Origin: Heterocephalus glaber
Lineage: Eukaryota; Chordata; Mammalia; Rodentia; Bathyergidae
Direction: 5' to 3'
DNA: 64,000 bases
Assembly (NCBI RefSeq): GCF_000247695.1
Contig: NW_004624751.1
Coordinates: forward strand, 28,709,201-28,773,200
Shown here: piece by piece, positions 13,055 to 24,400 of the stretch
Layout of the letters: the number at the start of each line of letters is the position of its first letter
How positions within the stretch are numbered: the first letter of the stretch is position 1
Translations under genes and position numbers: made by a program
Notes under the pieces: model-generated
What the model was told of the DNA's origin: nothing
Database searches by the model: none
What the model saw: the letters and a program-made list of their open reading frames with translations, nothing else

Positions 13055-13093
13055 TATATATACACATATATATGTACATATATATATATGCAG
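13055..13093. repeat. TA/CA-rich alternating tract
   Basis: Alternating TATATA/CACATA/TGTACA sequence directly abuts the right end of the small inverted-repeat element. Confidence 0.85.
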
Positions 13094-13199
13094 TTTGATA
13101 ATTATATGTTACTATTTTTGTGTTTATTATTTGGTAGGAGTTATAATGTATTAGATATGTGGTCGGTTGCATTTCCTATGCCACCTATATGAAGTAGAC

Positions 13200-13312
13200 A
13201 CTTTTTTAATGATAAGAGCACTGAAGATCAGAGCAGTTAATTAACTTGCCAAAGGTGACACAAGTAGTACCTGGCAACTGGAAGGAGCAGAACACAGGAA
13301 ATCTCATTCTAG
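13200..13312 (-). mobile_element. MIR SINE fragment, antisense
   Basis: The order 'gataagagcactgaagatcag', 'ttaacttgccaaaggtgaca', 'caagtagtacctggcaactgg' and 'cagaacacagg' corresponds to the reverse complement of the MIR core. It is ancient and diverged. Confidence 0.75.
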
Positions 13313-14602
13313 AACTTATTCTTGTTGTCCACTCATACAGTACCTAGCCATTGACTATAACCTAAATGACAACTTGAAGATTATACATTATTTAGAAATA
13401 ATAAGATGTATTTTCTTAAAAGTATTCAGTTTTCATGTAGTACTCTATGTTTGGAATACAAGTGTAAAAATGTTTATTCACCAGATTATTATGCTTTGCA
13501 GTAATTTAGTAGTTTTATGAGAAAATTTTAATATTGTTTTAGTCTACATTTTTAGAAACAGTTTTTTACATAAAATGTGTGGAGCAGGCCAGTGTTATTT
13601 TATTTCTTCATTCAAAATGTAGAAGTGACATTAAATTTCATACTCATTAGTCTAGTAGACTAATTTTCATCATATCTTTAACTACATGATGGGAGCCCTA
13701 TTGCACGCTCTTCCAAGTACAAAAGTATATTTTTTGTTCCCTTTTTAATTATTTAAATCTTGTTGCTAGTGTATTCTGAAAATTCTAAAGTTGTTTTCAT
13801 GAAAGGGAATCCTATCAAATAACAAACAGTATAGAGTAAAGCCATATTTTGCTTTAAAATAAATGTTGAAATAACTGCAGTGTTTATTAAGCTAACTCAT
13901 ACTTTTAGATCACTGGTGAGTGGGAGACAGTAATGTATAGGAATAAGTGGATTATTTTCCATTATAATTCCATTGTTTTCCTGACAGATTCTAATTCACA
14001 TTCTCTCTATTTTACAGTTTCATTTAAGAATAATAGTCAGAGTAAGAAACTCTTGTTATTATATATAGCTTATTTTTAAAAGTTTGAAAACCATTCATTT
14101 GAACATATAATTTGGGTTTAAACGTTATTTGTATATTAGATAAAAATTACTATAAGAGAGAGCTTGTAACAAAGCTTCTTTCCAGTTTTTCTACTGAGGC
14201 ACAACCAAAGAAAGTTTGGGGTACCTATTTTCCTTTACATGCTGTTCTTTGGAATTATCTTAATCATTCCATGTCAGTGAGCCATCTGGATATGTTCTTC
14301 CACCCAAGTACTTTACCATTTTTGTTGATATCCTTAGAATGTTATTATTACTTTTTTGTCACAGGAAAAAGGGCACTTTGATATTTTGGCATCCTCATAT
14401 TTCATTTGAGGAAGTTGTTTATCACATTACCTTGTTCCCTTGGTGGGCAAGTTTGGTGCAGTAGGTTCTCTAATTTGTTCATCTTTGGAAAGTGTAGGAA
14501 AAGATGATTTTTTTCATCAGTTTTGATACCATGTGAGAACAGTGATGGAATGCTTGATCCAGAACAGATAAGGGAATGAGTTACCACTGACACAGCTAAT
14601 AT
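13313..14602. other. AT-rich unique sequence
   Basis: No gene or confident repeat is recognised. Short open frames only. Confidence 0.5.
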
Positions 14603-14618
14603 TTGGAGTTTTTCTGTT

Positions 14619-14706
14619 TTTTTGGGTTTTTTCTGGTACTGGGGATTGAACTCAGGTCCTTGTACTTGCAAGGCAGGCTTGGTGCCACTGAGCTAAATTC
14701 CTGGCC
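14619..14706 (-). mobile_element. ID-like SINE, antisense, with target-site duplication
   Basis: Read on the minus strand it begins at GGCCAGGAATTTAGCTCAGT and ends at CAGTACCAG plus an interrupted A tail. The flanks TTGGAGTTTTTCTGTT (14603-14618) and TTGGAGGTTTTCTGTT (14707-14722) are a 16-base target-site duplication with one mismatch. Confidence 0.92.
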
Positions 14707-14882
14707 TTGGAGGTTTTCTGTTAATGTTTAGTGTCTCATCAAAGTGTTGCGAGATTAAAGATCATATATAAATAATGTATTGCGTAAATTAGAACAAAAG
14801 GACTTCATTTTTCACTCATTCAGTAAAGTATAATATATGTGATTGAAATATACTCTGAATGTTTAAATTTAAAAATTTTATT

Positions 14883-15003
14883 AAAGACACATTACCATTA
14901 ATCACACTCAAAAATACTCCCCCCCCCACACACTTCAAACACATTTATCCCATTGTTCTTGCCACTTTCTAAAGCAGTTCTGAAAGTCCTGTTTTCTGAG
15001 TGT
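14883..15003 (-). pseudogene. Mariner transposase C-terminal relic (antisense copy)
   Basis: On the minus strand, codons from 15003 downward read TLRKQDFQNCFRKWQEQWDK and, after stops, end in a GEYF-type motif. This matches the conserved C-terminal tail of mariner transposases (…DFQ.CF.KW..RWDKCV…GEYFEGD). Stop codons interrupt it. The noncoding tail after the stop, ATTAATGGTAATGTGTCTTT, is nearly the same as that of the plus-strand relic starting 94 bases away. It has no catalytic core and cannot be active. Family membership is from motif recognition; subfamily unknown. Confidence 0.7.
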
Positions 15004-15096
15004 CTTTATGAGATACGATAAAAAAAATACCATGAATGCTGCTTGCAAGCACCATCCAATGGAAAGTCAGGTTTTAAAAATATCATGGTGTGTCCT

Positions 15097-15339
15097 CATC
15101 AACTTTACTCAGTGGATGTGACACAATGAGATTTCTAGCTCTTCCCTAAAGTCAAAATGGCCACGAGAGATAAAACTTTTGAATCAATTCCAGGTGTTGA
15201 GGCAGCCACAGCAGTGTAACTAAAAACACTCATGAAAGAGGACTTCCAGAACTGCCTCAGAAAATAGCAAGGACAATGGGATATGTATTTTCAAAGGGAG
15301 GAGGAGTGTTTTTAGGTGGATTAATGGCATTGTGTCTTT
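15097..15339 (+). pseudogene. Mariner transposase C-terminal relic (sense copy)
   Basis: A single reading frame from 15097 to 15324 encodes a decayed form of the mariner DDD catalytic end: a HQLYSVDVTQ segment standing for the HPPYSPDLAP motif that carries the third catalytic Asp, then DF.LFPKVK, then TFESIPGVEAATAV, KEDFQNC and an EECF.VD end equivalent to EYFEGD. Five internal stops interrupt the frame. Most look like point changes, for example TAG where the minus-strand copy has the TGG Trp codon. The frame itself is not shifted over 75 codons, which suggests decay by substitution only. The first two catalytic Asp regions are absent. It faces the antisense copy. Confidence 0.75.
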
Positions 15340-17590
15340 CACTGTAAGTGCTTTTAAAATTGAAACAGTGATCATACTCTTCTATTACAAACCGTATTTA
15401 TGTAATATTTACCAATTAGTCCTATATTATTAATGGTGATTTGCTAAATTACATCAATTACATATTGAAAAAATGTGAAGTCCTTTGATTCTAAAGGTTT
15501 TTGTCTATTCACAGTTGGACCAGCTGGTGGACTAGTTGCCACCTTTCCCCTTACCACCTCTTATTCTTGCTATCATTACCTGTCCAGGATTATTTGCACT
15601 GTTTACTTACAGCATTATGACTTTTAAAACTAACACTACTATGTGGCATGAAGTAAATTCATAAGAACCATAGGACTTGTGCCTTAATATGATAATTTTA
15701 GGCACGCCAAAATCATTCAGTTTCAGATTCCACTAGTGCATGTACTTGGGAGTCTCAGACTTTCACTTCTTCCTTGGTAACTTTTATTCTTGAAGATTCA
15801 CATAGCAGGCCTTTCTGTGGAAAGATAAGGATGTACTAAAGGAAACATCATTTCCACTTCCTCTAGAAAATTCTGTCTTAATGGACTGGCTTTACCTCTC
15901 ATGAAGCCTGATTCTTTGCATTTTTGACTTTCCCTGGGCAAAAATCACAAGGCTTTGCAAATAGTATTCTCATTTAAATGTTTGTAAGAAATAAATGTTC
16001 CTGGTTTAAGCAGTGAGCAAAGTTGCATATAAGCTTCACCGTAAATCTTCCACTACATCTTCCTAAATGACCTTGATACAATGCATGGTCAGTGTGCTTT
16101 CCTTTGGTTCAATAACTATTACATCAAAGTGGTCCTCAATTGCACCTTGGACTATGGTGCCTTTAAGTGAATTTCATCCTCACTTGTCTATGTCTAGTAA
16201 ACTGGAAAAAAAATTCTTGAAGAACTGTAAACTTCATCATAGTGTGCCAAATTTGAAACAGAATACTTTAGTTTTTCAAAATCAAATAAAATACTACAGG
16301 CATCATTATTTTAATTCAAATAATTTCAAAAAATGTACAACAGTAAAAAATATCGCCTGTGAATCCATCTAGTTAGACAGTGCTCTAAGGAGATACTCAC
16401 ATGGAAAAGTCCAAAGAATAGACACCTTTTGATTATAAAATTATTTTCAGCCTGTTGACATCTTTACTGAGTCAACTGAAAAGAGAAACATTTTAATATT
16501 TTAAAATTTAGCTTTGAGTCATAGGTATTTGGGTATCTCCTATTTTCATGTCACGCCCACTAGCAATTCTTCATACTCCTTCAATCCTTTGCCATTTTAT
16601 TTCCAACTCTCTTTGGAATTTATACTCTTCCTTCCTCTATGCTTCACTCTACTCTGTTATCAGGGTCCTTTGCAAAATTTGTAGTATGAAATATTGTTGC
16701 CTGTTTTGCTTTCAGTGTTCCATTTTTGTGCACGTTTGTTTATCTCCAGTGTCACAAACAGCTGTGCTTGCTTAAGTGAGACAACCACCACCAAGAGCTG
16801 ACTCAAGGCTGGCAGCTGTAACTAAATTTAATTTTCACCTACATTTCACAGTTTATTCATGGTGAGAAGTGCTTCTATTCAAGTATCCTTCCAGTGGATG
16901 AAGAAAGATGAACAAATTCAGTCTCTGACAAAGCTTAAACTTTGCTAGAGGAAAAATTAAATAAGAAATTGATTCTTCATTAAAAAGCACAGTAACCTTT
17001 TAAAGGTACTATTTTGAATTTCTAGAATGCACATTTAAATATTAAATGATTGTGTGAGTGTTATTAAAAATCCTGGGCAGAAAATATTTTGGTAGATAAG
17101 AATCAAGGTTAGACTGACCTAATATTTGCAAACTTTTTCTAGGTAAAAAATCTTACGATTTAAGGCAATCACAAATTTTGGATTTCAGAAAATATATAGC
17201 TGCCAGGAAAACAAAGGCTTTCCTTGTGAAGGTGAATCTATTTAGGATTCTTCTAAAACTTACGGTAAAATGCCTCCTTAGATTTGTGAAACAACCATGT
17301 CACCACAATGTCACAATAAGCTTTGTGTGTGTGTGTTCTCCCACAAACTTACATATGCCCTTTATCTTTTGTAAGACAGAAAGAGAAGTGATAAACTCTT
17401 CCTTTAAGTCTGTAGATCACATCTATTTTAGAAACTCAAGCTTAAAGACATGAATATGAAGAAAATTAAAATTAAATAATCTGCTCAGATATTGGTTTTA
17501 CAGTTAGAAGTTACAGTGTTATTTTTACGAACTTTACTACCTGACTTTATTTTCATTTTACCACTTCTCATTTTATTCATTTTGCATTTT
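15340..17590. other. Unique sequence
   Basis: No gene identified. A 101-codon open frame at 16067-16372 and a 91-codon one at 17178-17453 have no recognisable motif. No target-site-flanked repeat is visible. Confidence 0.45.
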
Positions 17591-18400
17591 TTATTATTTT
17601 ATCCTAATTTTATAGTATTAGCAAGATATACACCTATATTATAAAAAGTTAAAATGTTTGAAATAATAACAAAATAAGTAGACAGAAATCTGTAGAGTCC
17701 TAAAATGGTAGAATGATGATGAGAAAGAGAGATGTTAATTTCCAAGGATTGGCTGTAGACTAGGATAAACCTACTAGTCAGGTTTGGGAGCATGGGCTGG
17801 AAATGTAGGCTCTGCTCAGTTTGGGGAGAGTCTTATATGATATAGCATAAGAATTTGAACTTTGCAGACTTGAGGAGGGTTTTTTTGCCACTCGATTTTT
17901 GAATGAGAGGTTTGACAGGATTCGATCTGTGTTTTTGATGGATAACTTGTGACACTTAGAGGGTTAAACTGAAGGCATTTTAAACTAGAGGTTATTATAA
18001 GAATACAGTTTGGAATAACTAAGAGTTGCTTTTAAGGCACTTGTGTTGAGGATGGAGGGAGGAAAACAGATGAAAGAAACTAAAGTGGAAAAACTGAACG
18101 AGATGATTGGAAAGAGTGGGAAGTATGTTGCGATTAACTCTCTACTTTTGGTGGAGTCTAGTCCATCATAAGACCAAAAGGATGAGGTGGTCCAAATAAT
18201 TGCATTTTGAAGGTTTTGAGTTTGAGATGCCTGTGAATTATTCAGTTGTTATTGGACCACATCCCTGGAATTCAAGGTAAAAGTCAAAGTAGGAGCTTGA
18301 GGTTTTGGTGTGAACTTTTAGGGAAAGTTTGAAGTGAGATTTAGGAGTTATGAGCTTTAGCCATGAAATAATGAGTGGAGCTTAAAGGCAGACTTCAAAG
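17591..18400 (-). mobile_element. Ancient LINE (L2/CR1-type) or similar old dispersed repeat, antisense
   Basis: Several phrases in order match a well-known old mammalian repeat: 'gaggtttgacaggattcgat', later 'ttgagtttgagatgcctgtg', 'ggaccacatccctggaattc' and 'agtcaaagtaggagcttgag'. The match is diverged and broken, and the exact family could not be named from memory. No open frame of reverse transcriptase survives. Confidence 0.5.
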
Positions 18401-19506
18401 TTGGTCTATGAATCAACACTATTCTAATAATTTCTTTATGATATTAAAAACAATGATTTTTTTCTCTGTCTTCTGGTTTCAAATAACTTTTTAAAAGCAG
18501 CTACATATCAATTTTTACAAGAAAAAATATTTTCCCTAATTCTCAGAGGTCAAATATTATTTTTCCATGATGAATTATTCAAAGTTAAATGGAAATCAAA
18601 CATAGAGACATGCAGAGAACAAGTCTTGCCATGCTTCTGACTCATGATTGTAACTGAGAAATACCTTTATTGTATTTGATCCCGAGCTTATGATACAAGT
18701 TAGTGTCAAACGATGGGAATGTTCTTTACTAGAATTTGAAAAATACTACAGAAGAAAAATGAAAGCTCTGTTAACAGAGTTCACTTTAAACTCTATGCTG
18801 ATCTTTCAGTGGTAAAGCTGCTGTGAAGCACAAAGGTAGGTCCTGCAGAAGGCGGCAGCAGATCCAGTTTGCAGAGTGTGCTTATAGAGTAATCCTGGCT
18901 GATTTTCTCCAATGCTAGTCGCCAAGATGTGTAAAGAATGTGCCTTTACAATTATCATAGCCAATTAGGATCAGCACATGAAAAATCATGATACCACTGA
19001 AAAAGTGGGAAGGCATGATCTAGTGTAAGTCAGTCTTAATATTAGCAAATTAACATTGCTTCAAAATCTCTTTAACTGAACAGTTTCACACCAGATGGCT
19101 TATTATCAGTAATGCATATTGTTTATGGTGATATAATTTGTTCAGGGGATTAATATTGAAATTTGTTTTCATTATATCTTTATCTTCTTTATAATTCTAT
19201 TTATTATTCCTAATTCTTAATGTCTATATAAAGTACTTTTTTCCCACTAAAATTGAATCTATGTGTACACAAAATGCTTTTGTTAATAAGAGAACATACT
19301 TATCATCGAAAATAACCTAGAACTCTTACAATTCTACCTACCGGTGAGTAATGTTTTATTCTCATGGAACCTCTTTTTGCTAAAACTCCGTTAATGGAGT
19401 TATTTAATACTGCATGCAAATTATACATTAAAAAACAAAATTCTATCTGAAGACTTTAGAAACATCTATCAATACCCTATTAACAAAAATTGTCTTACAC
19501 TTGGTA
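18401..19506. other. Unique sequence
   Basis: No gene recognised. 18780-19080 is less AT-rich, includes CAGCAGATCCAG and AGCCAATTAGGATCAGC, and might be conserved noncoding DNA. Confidence 0.4.
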
Positions 19507-19876
19507 TGTTAGTCAGGATTCTAACACTATAACAAAATACTTGAGGCTATCAACTTTTAAGGAGGAAAGTTTTATTTTGACGTAAACTTTTGGAGGCTCC
19601 AGTCCAGGATTGGTTGCCCTGGTCCCTCTGGGCCTGTGGTGAGGTGGGTCATCATGGCAGGTTGGTGTGGTAGTGCAAACTCACTCACTTCAGAGCCAGG
19701 AAGCAAAAAGACACAAGAGAGATCTGAAGTTCCTCAGTCCTCTTTTAGGGCCATCCCCAGTGACTAAGGGCTTCCTCCAACTCTCAAAGATTCCACTATC
19801 TCCCCATAGCATCAGCCTGGGAACCAGACCTTTAGCACATGGGCTTTTGGGGACATTTGAGGGCAAAACCATGGCA
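19507..19876 (-). mobile_element. MaLR-like LTR, antisense (probable solo LTR)
   Basis: The left end TGTTAGTCAGGATTCTAACA, followed by 'aacaaaatacttgaggct', and the right-hand 'aagggcttcctccaactctc', 'caccatctccccatagc'-like and 'accagacctttagcacatgg' blocks resemble the reverse complement of an ERVL-MaLR type LTR common in rodents. The edges TG...CA fit LTR termini. No internal gag or pol sequence adjoins it, so it is probably a solo LTR. A clean 5-base target duplication was not found. Confidence 0.6.
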
Positions 19877-20649
19877 AAGTGTCTACCAACTTTGTACTTA
19901 GTTATTGTTTATGTCATAACTATTCTTTAGTAGTTACATGCAATACTAATGTGGTTTTGAAGCTTAAGTTATTCTGTCCTTAAGGAAGGCTCTTCTTACA
20001 TTCCATACTGACATATTTGTTCTGGTTACCATCAGTCTTTGAATATGGCTTTTATTGACTTGATTGATAAGGAAATATAAGTATTATTCACTTTCAGGGT
20101 TTACTGATGTTGACTATATTTTTTACCTACTGAGGAGAAGGAATGATAACTTGAGTAATATTTGGCCAAATTTCCAGCACAGCTGTTTACCATATTCTTT
20201 CAACTTTACTTCCACAGAATGTTAAAAAAAGTTTTTGGAAATACTATTTTACAGCCGAACACATAATATCATTACTGGATTTATATAAATGTAAGATATT
20301 TTTGTCTATCACTGAAGGTAGTGAAAACCAACAGTAGTTTCACAATCTGTATATTCAGAAACCCTCAATAGAACACATGTTTTACATATTACCATATGCA
20401 TAATAAGATATGACTGAATGGAGCTTTAAAATAAATCCCAAGAGAGAATATATTTAGTAAATATTAGCTTAAATCTTCCACTAGAGAATAGTGCATTTTT
20501 ACTTGGCCTTTAATCTTTTTATATTTCATCCTCCCACATGTTACGAACGAGCTATACCCCCAGCCTTCAAATTATCATTGATGCTTTTTTCTACTAAAAT
20601 TAACAGAGGTTGGGATTGTGGCTCTGTGTATGTGAGTGTGTTTGTATGA
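19877..20649. other. Unique AT-rich sequence
   Basis: No gene recognised. 'gagctatacccccagcc' at about 20549-20565 recalls an antisense ID box but is too short to call. Confidence 0.4.
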
Positions 20650-20680
20650 GTGTGTGTGTGCGCGTGCGTGTATGTGTGTA
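20650..20680. repeat. Alternating purine-pyrimidine tract
   Basis: Thirty-one bases alternate strictly, with a central GCGCGTGCGTG block holding three CG steps within (TG)n. Z-DNA-prone. Confidence 0.9.
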
Positions 20681-20779
20681 GGAATGAAAACTATCATCTT
20701 TCTAATGATGCATATTTGTCATGCACTAATATGTTACAGGCATTTTTAAAAGTGTGTTTTGTGTACATTGATGAGAATA

Positions 20780-21060
20780 ACAGACAAAAATTCCTACCCT
20801 TATAGGTCTTATTTTCTAGAAATTATGCTTGGGGGTGAAGAGACAGAAAATAAATAGGATAATAAATAAGCAAACTCCATAGTGTTAAAGTGATAAATGC
20901 CATAAAAATAGAATAAAGGTGAAAGGGGCTTGGGGTGTGGACAGTGAGACAGTTGAAACTTTGAATATATTGGTCAGAATGAGGCTTACCTCATTAGAGA
21001 AAATGACATTTGAGTCAATATTTGAAGGAGAGGGGAAGAGCTCAAAGGCACTTTGACCAA
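20780..21060 (-). mobile_element. L2-type LINE 3' fragment, antisense
   Basis: The order 'cagacaaaaattcctaccct', 'gggggtgaagagacagaaaa', 'gtgataaatgccataaaaat' and 'gacatttgagtcaatatttg' corresponds to the reverse complement of the L2 3' region. It is decayed and non-coding. Confidence 0.65.
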
Positions 21061-21254
21061 GTTTATTTCTTTTTGCATTTTCTCTGGCTTTGATTTCCAG
21101 CTTAGTAGAGAAGGGGAATAGGAAATGTGGATCAGAGGTAATTCAATAACGCTTTTCATTATATACAAGTCAGAAAAGATTAAAATTTTTCTGCATTTCT
21201 TATGGACGAAGGCACTCGTTGCTACGGATAAAAACTAGATTTTAGTATCTTTTC

Positions 21255-21422
21255 TCTACAATTTGCTGGCTCTTAGATTTTAGTCAAGTTTTAAAAATCT
21301 ACAAGTATGAGTTTATTCATCTATAGAAGTGAATAATAATACCTGTGTGGTATTAAATGAAATCATATGTTCAAAGAATTTATGACTGACATAACAATAC
21401 TCAGTAAATATTAAGTATTATA
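21255..21422 (+). mobile_element. MIR SINE fragment
   Basis: 'gctggctcttagattttagt', 'gtttattcatctatagaagt', 'aataataatacctgtgtggt', 'taaatgaaatcatatg' and 'actcagtaaatattaag' follow the MIR consensus in order. Diverged. Confidence 0.75.
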
Positions 21423-24400
21423 TTTTTATTTAATATTTAACCTTGTTTTTATAAATGTACAGTTTTTTAGAGATTACTACATGGAACTTTCTTTCTTGAG
21501 AAATTACTAAGTATCCAGGATATTCTAGAATGGTACATTGTTTTTCTGTATGTTCAGTGAATCAAATATATGATTTGGAATACTTTGGCTATATTTATTA
21601 TTAGTCAACATTTGACCAAGACAAAGTAAGACTATTACTAATTTCCCCAATTTGAGTATCAATGATAAACTCTGTAATCAAAGATTCTGTCCTCATTTGG
21701 AGTTTCATAGAAATATTTTAATTTCTCAAGTTGGAAAATACACTGCAATGATTACCTTTGACTTAGTTCTATATTAAGAGATATAAATGTCCTAAATACA
21801 ATAAAAGATTTCCAGGTCTAGGTAACTTAAAAAAGCAGTAGGATATTTCTAACAGGATATTAGACCATTAGTCTTTTATGTTTCAGGGTGAAATTCTTTG
21901 TTGTGATGTCTCCTTTGTTAGGGGATTGTCTTTTATCACCTCTTCTGTCCTTCCAGCTCAGTATAGGTAAGGTGACCATAAATCTTATTGTCCAAACAAG
22001 GATGCTCTTAAGAATGAACAGATGCAGCATGAACAATTACTTTGGGACAACAGGTGTAAAGTAGAACTGTCAGGGCCAATCTGGGGTTCACAGTTATGGA
22101 CCTGCAGGGTACCTTTTCCTCACCAGTGCATAATGGATCTAGCCAGTAGCTTAAATATGAGCATTTTTTTCAAAGTATGAGATAATTGTTACCTCAGGGA
22201 TAATTTGAGGAGACAAAACAAAATTACTTGACTTGGAGGCAGGCCAAGAGAACAGAGTTCTTATCCTTGTTTTTGTTTGCATTTTAATAAGCGTTACAGT
22301 GTTTCTCATGACAGTGATTAGGAGATTGATTAAAAGCTTATTTTGATTCAGACTTCTCAATACATTGTTTTTTTGCAGTTTACTTTTTCAAGTCCTTTTG
22401 CTCTGTTCCTTGTGTTTCTCCGCATCTCAATAAACAAGCCTTTATTTGCCTTGGCAAGCTCTAGGTATCTTATTCATGAAATATGCTGGCTGGTTTCTTT
22501 TCTAATAGACTCGTAGTTACTGTGTACAAACAGCTGCCTTTGGTCTGGTCTGGTTTTACTGTGAACATATGATCCAACATTCCCAGAGTTTGTTTTTTTT
22601 TTTACCACAGTTTTCACCATTAAACATGTTGGAAGAACAATGCATTTTAGTAGGGAGTTGGAAAGAAATGGGGAAAATTTTTGGCAAGGCTGCTGTTGTC
22701 TCCTCATTCTCTCTATGCAGCCAATTCCTGGGCTGATTCTCAAATCAATTCTTTTCACCATGTATGGACAGCCACTGAGAGAAAGTCAGGTAGGAGAAGA
22801 GAGGAGCAGAAAAAGCAGAGGTAAAAAACAGTATTTGGGATTTTCAGAATACTAACAAATACTTCCGTCTTTTTTTTTTAGCCTTCTCAAATTAATGCTG
22901 GTTCTGTGATTCTCAGCACAAAAATGTATGTAGTATTTTGTTGCTCTCAAATGAATATTATCTTCAGTATCACATGAGAATCACAAATTTTGAAATGGGA
23001 AAAATTAAATCAACTTTAATAGTGCTTCAAAAAAGTCCTGTATCATTGAAATGCTCAGGTGGATACACTTTCTATGAAGTGAGAGAACAGGTCAAATGTA
23101 GGCTAGAGTGGAGAGAGTGAGTAAAAGAGAAGCATTAAAGTGTGTGTGAAATTATATGCTGAATTCTTCAAGTTCTGACTTCATTCTTGGGACCACTTTC
23201 TTTTATATAGACAGTGATTCTAGAAATGATGTCCCAGAGTAGTATTTCAGAGGTACTCTTGGGCGTAATAGCTCCATATAGTGGAGATTAGGTGGATATT
23301 TGGGGGTCTTTGAGGCCAGTTTACCTCACAGGCTTGTTATAAGACAGCATTCACATCATTTTGCCTCTAATCACGTCTTCTGCTTCTGGTGTGTGCTGCA
23401 CTCATAATCCTGTTTTTATATCATAACACTTGCTGTATCAGCACCCATTCTTTTTCCAGTGCTCAGTTTTAAACAGCCTCATTATGAGAAATATAGTACT
23501 TAAAACATGGCACAAACGTGTATTACTTTAGCACAAGATAGAGATTACTGAGAAGCACACGGACTGCTGAAGTAACTAACTTTGTCCTAAGGGGCATTTC
23601 ACTATTTTAATTGATTTTTTTTCTGTCCATTTTATTAAGAATCCTTGGAGAAGGTAAATGGTAAGTTACCTCCTGGAAACAAAGGAACACTTGACTTACT
23701 TGTTATGACTACCAATGTGTCCATATTTTTGAAAAATTACCCATTTTTCTCATAATTTCAAAATAGCTTATAATGATGAACAAAAAGATGAGAAGCAATT
23801 GGTTCTAACTCATCTAGAATCTTCCCTGATTTTTAAATGGTATGTGATAATTGGAAAAATTAGCATAAGTTTTACTGTGGGAGGTTTTTGTCAAGAATGG
23901 GGATCATAACTTGCATCAAAGACAGTTACTATTCAAATATTTTATTTTAGCTTCACAAAGCCATTCCCAGCCAAAAATTCATGACACTATCAAAGGTCTT
24001 CAGATGGGGACTTCCACTGCTGTCTAAGTCAGAAAAGTTCAGATGGCTAAATAGTCTTAGAAATCTTAAAAGTTCAAAAGATTAAAAGGCTCCTAGGACT
24101 GCTGCCAAATCTCAGAGCTGGTGTGGGTAAGGGGTTTATAGAAGTTCAGGTAGAGTTAAGTTCATTTAGTATCACTCACACCTGAAATTTGAATTTAAAA
24201 TAATTCATGGTTACATGTGTTTATAAATCTTGATTTTAGTCTATCAACATTGCTGCTTTTCACCATTTCACTTGTAATTCAACTGGTAGCATACACAAAT
24301 TAGGCTAATGGTCATTTTCAAATAAAATTCAGTATTTCTTTTTCATCTGTAGATGATAAACTTTGAGTCTTTACTTTCTAAACATAAAGAGACACTGTAT

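Noticed and set aside
19690..19930. Overlapping 60- and 87-codon frames on both strands
   Set aside because: Both lie inside the MaLR-like LTR and have no retroviral protein signature.
20535..20566. Antisense ID remnant
   Set aside because: Only about 17 bases resemble the ID box region; too short to separate from chance.
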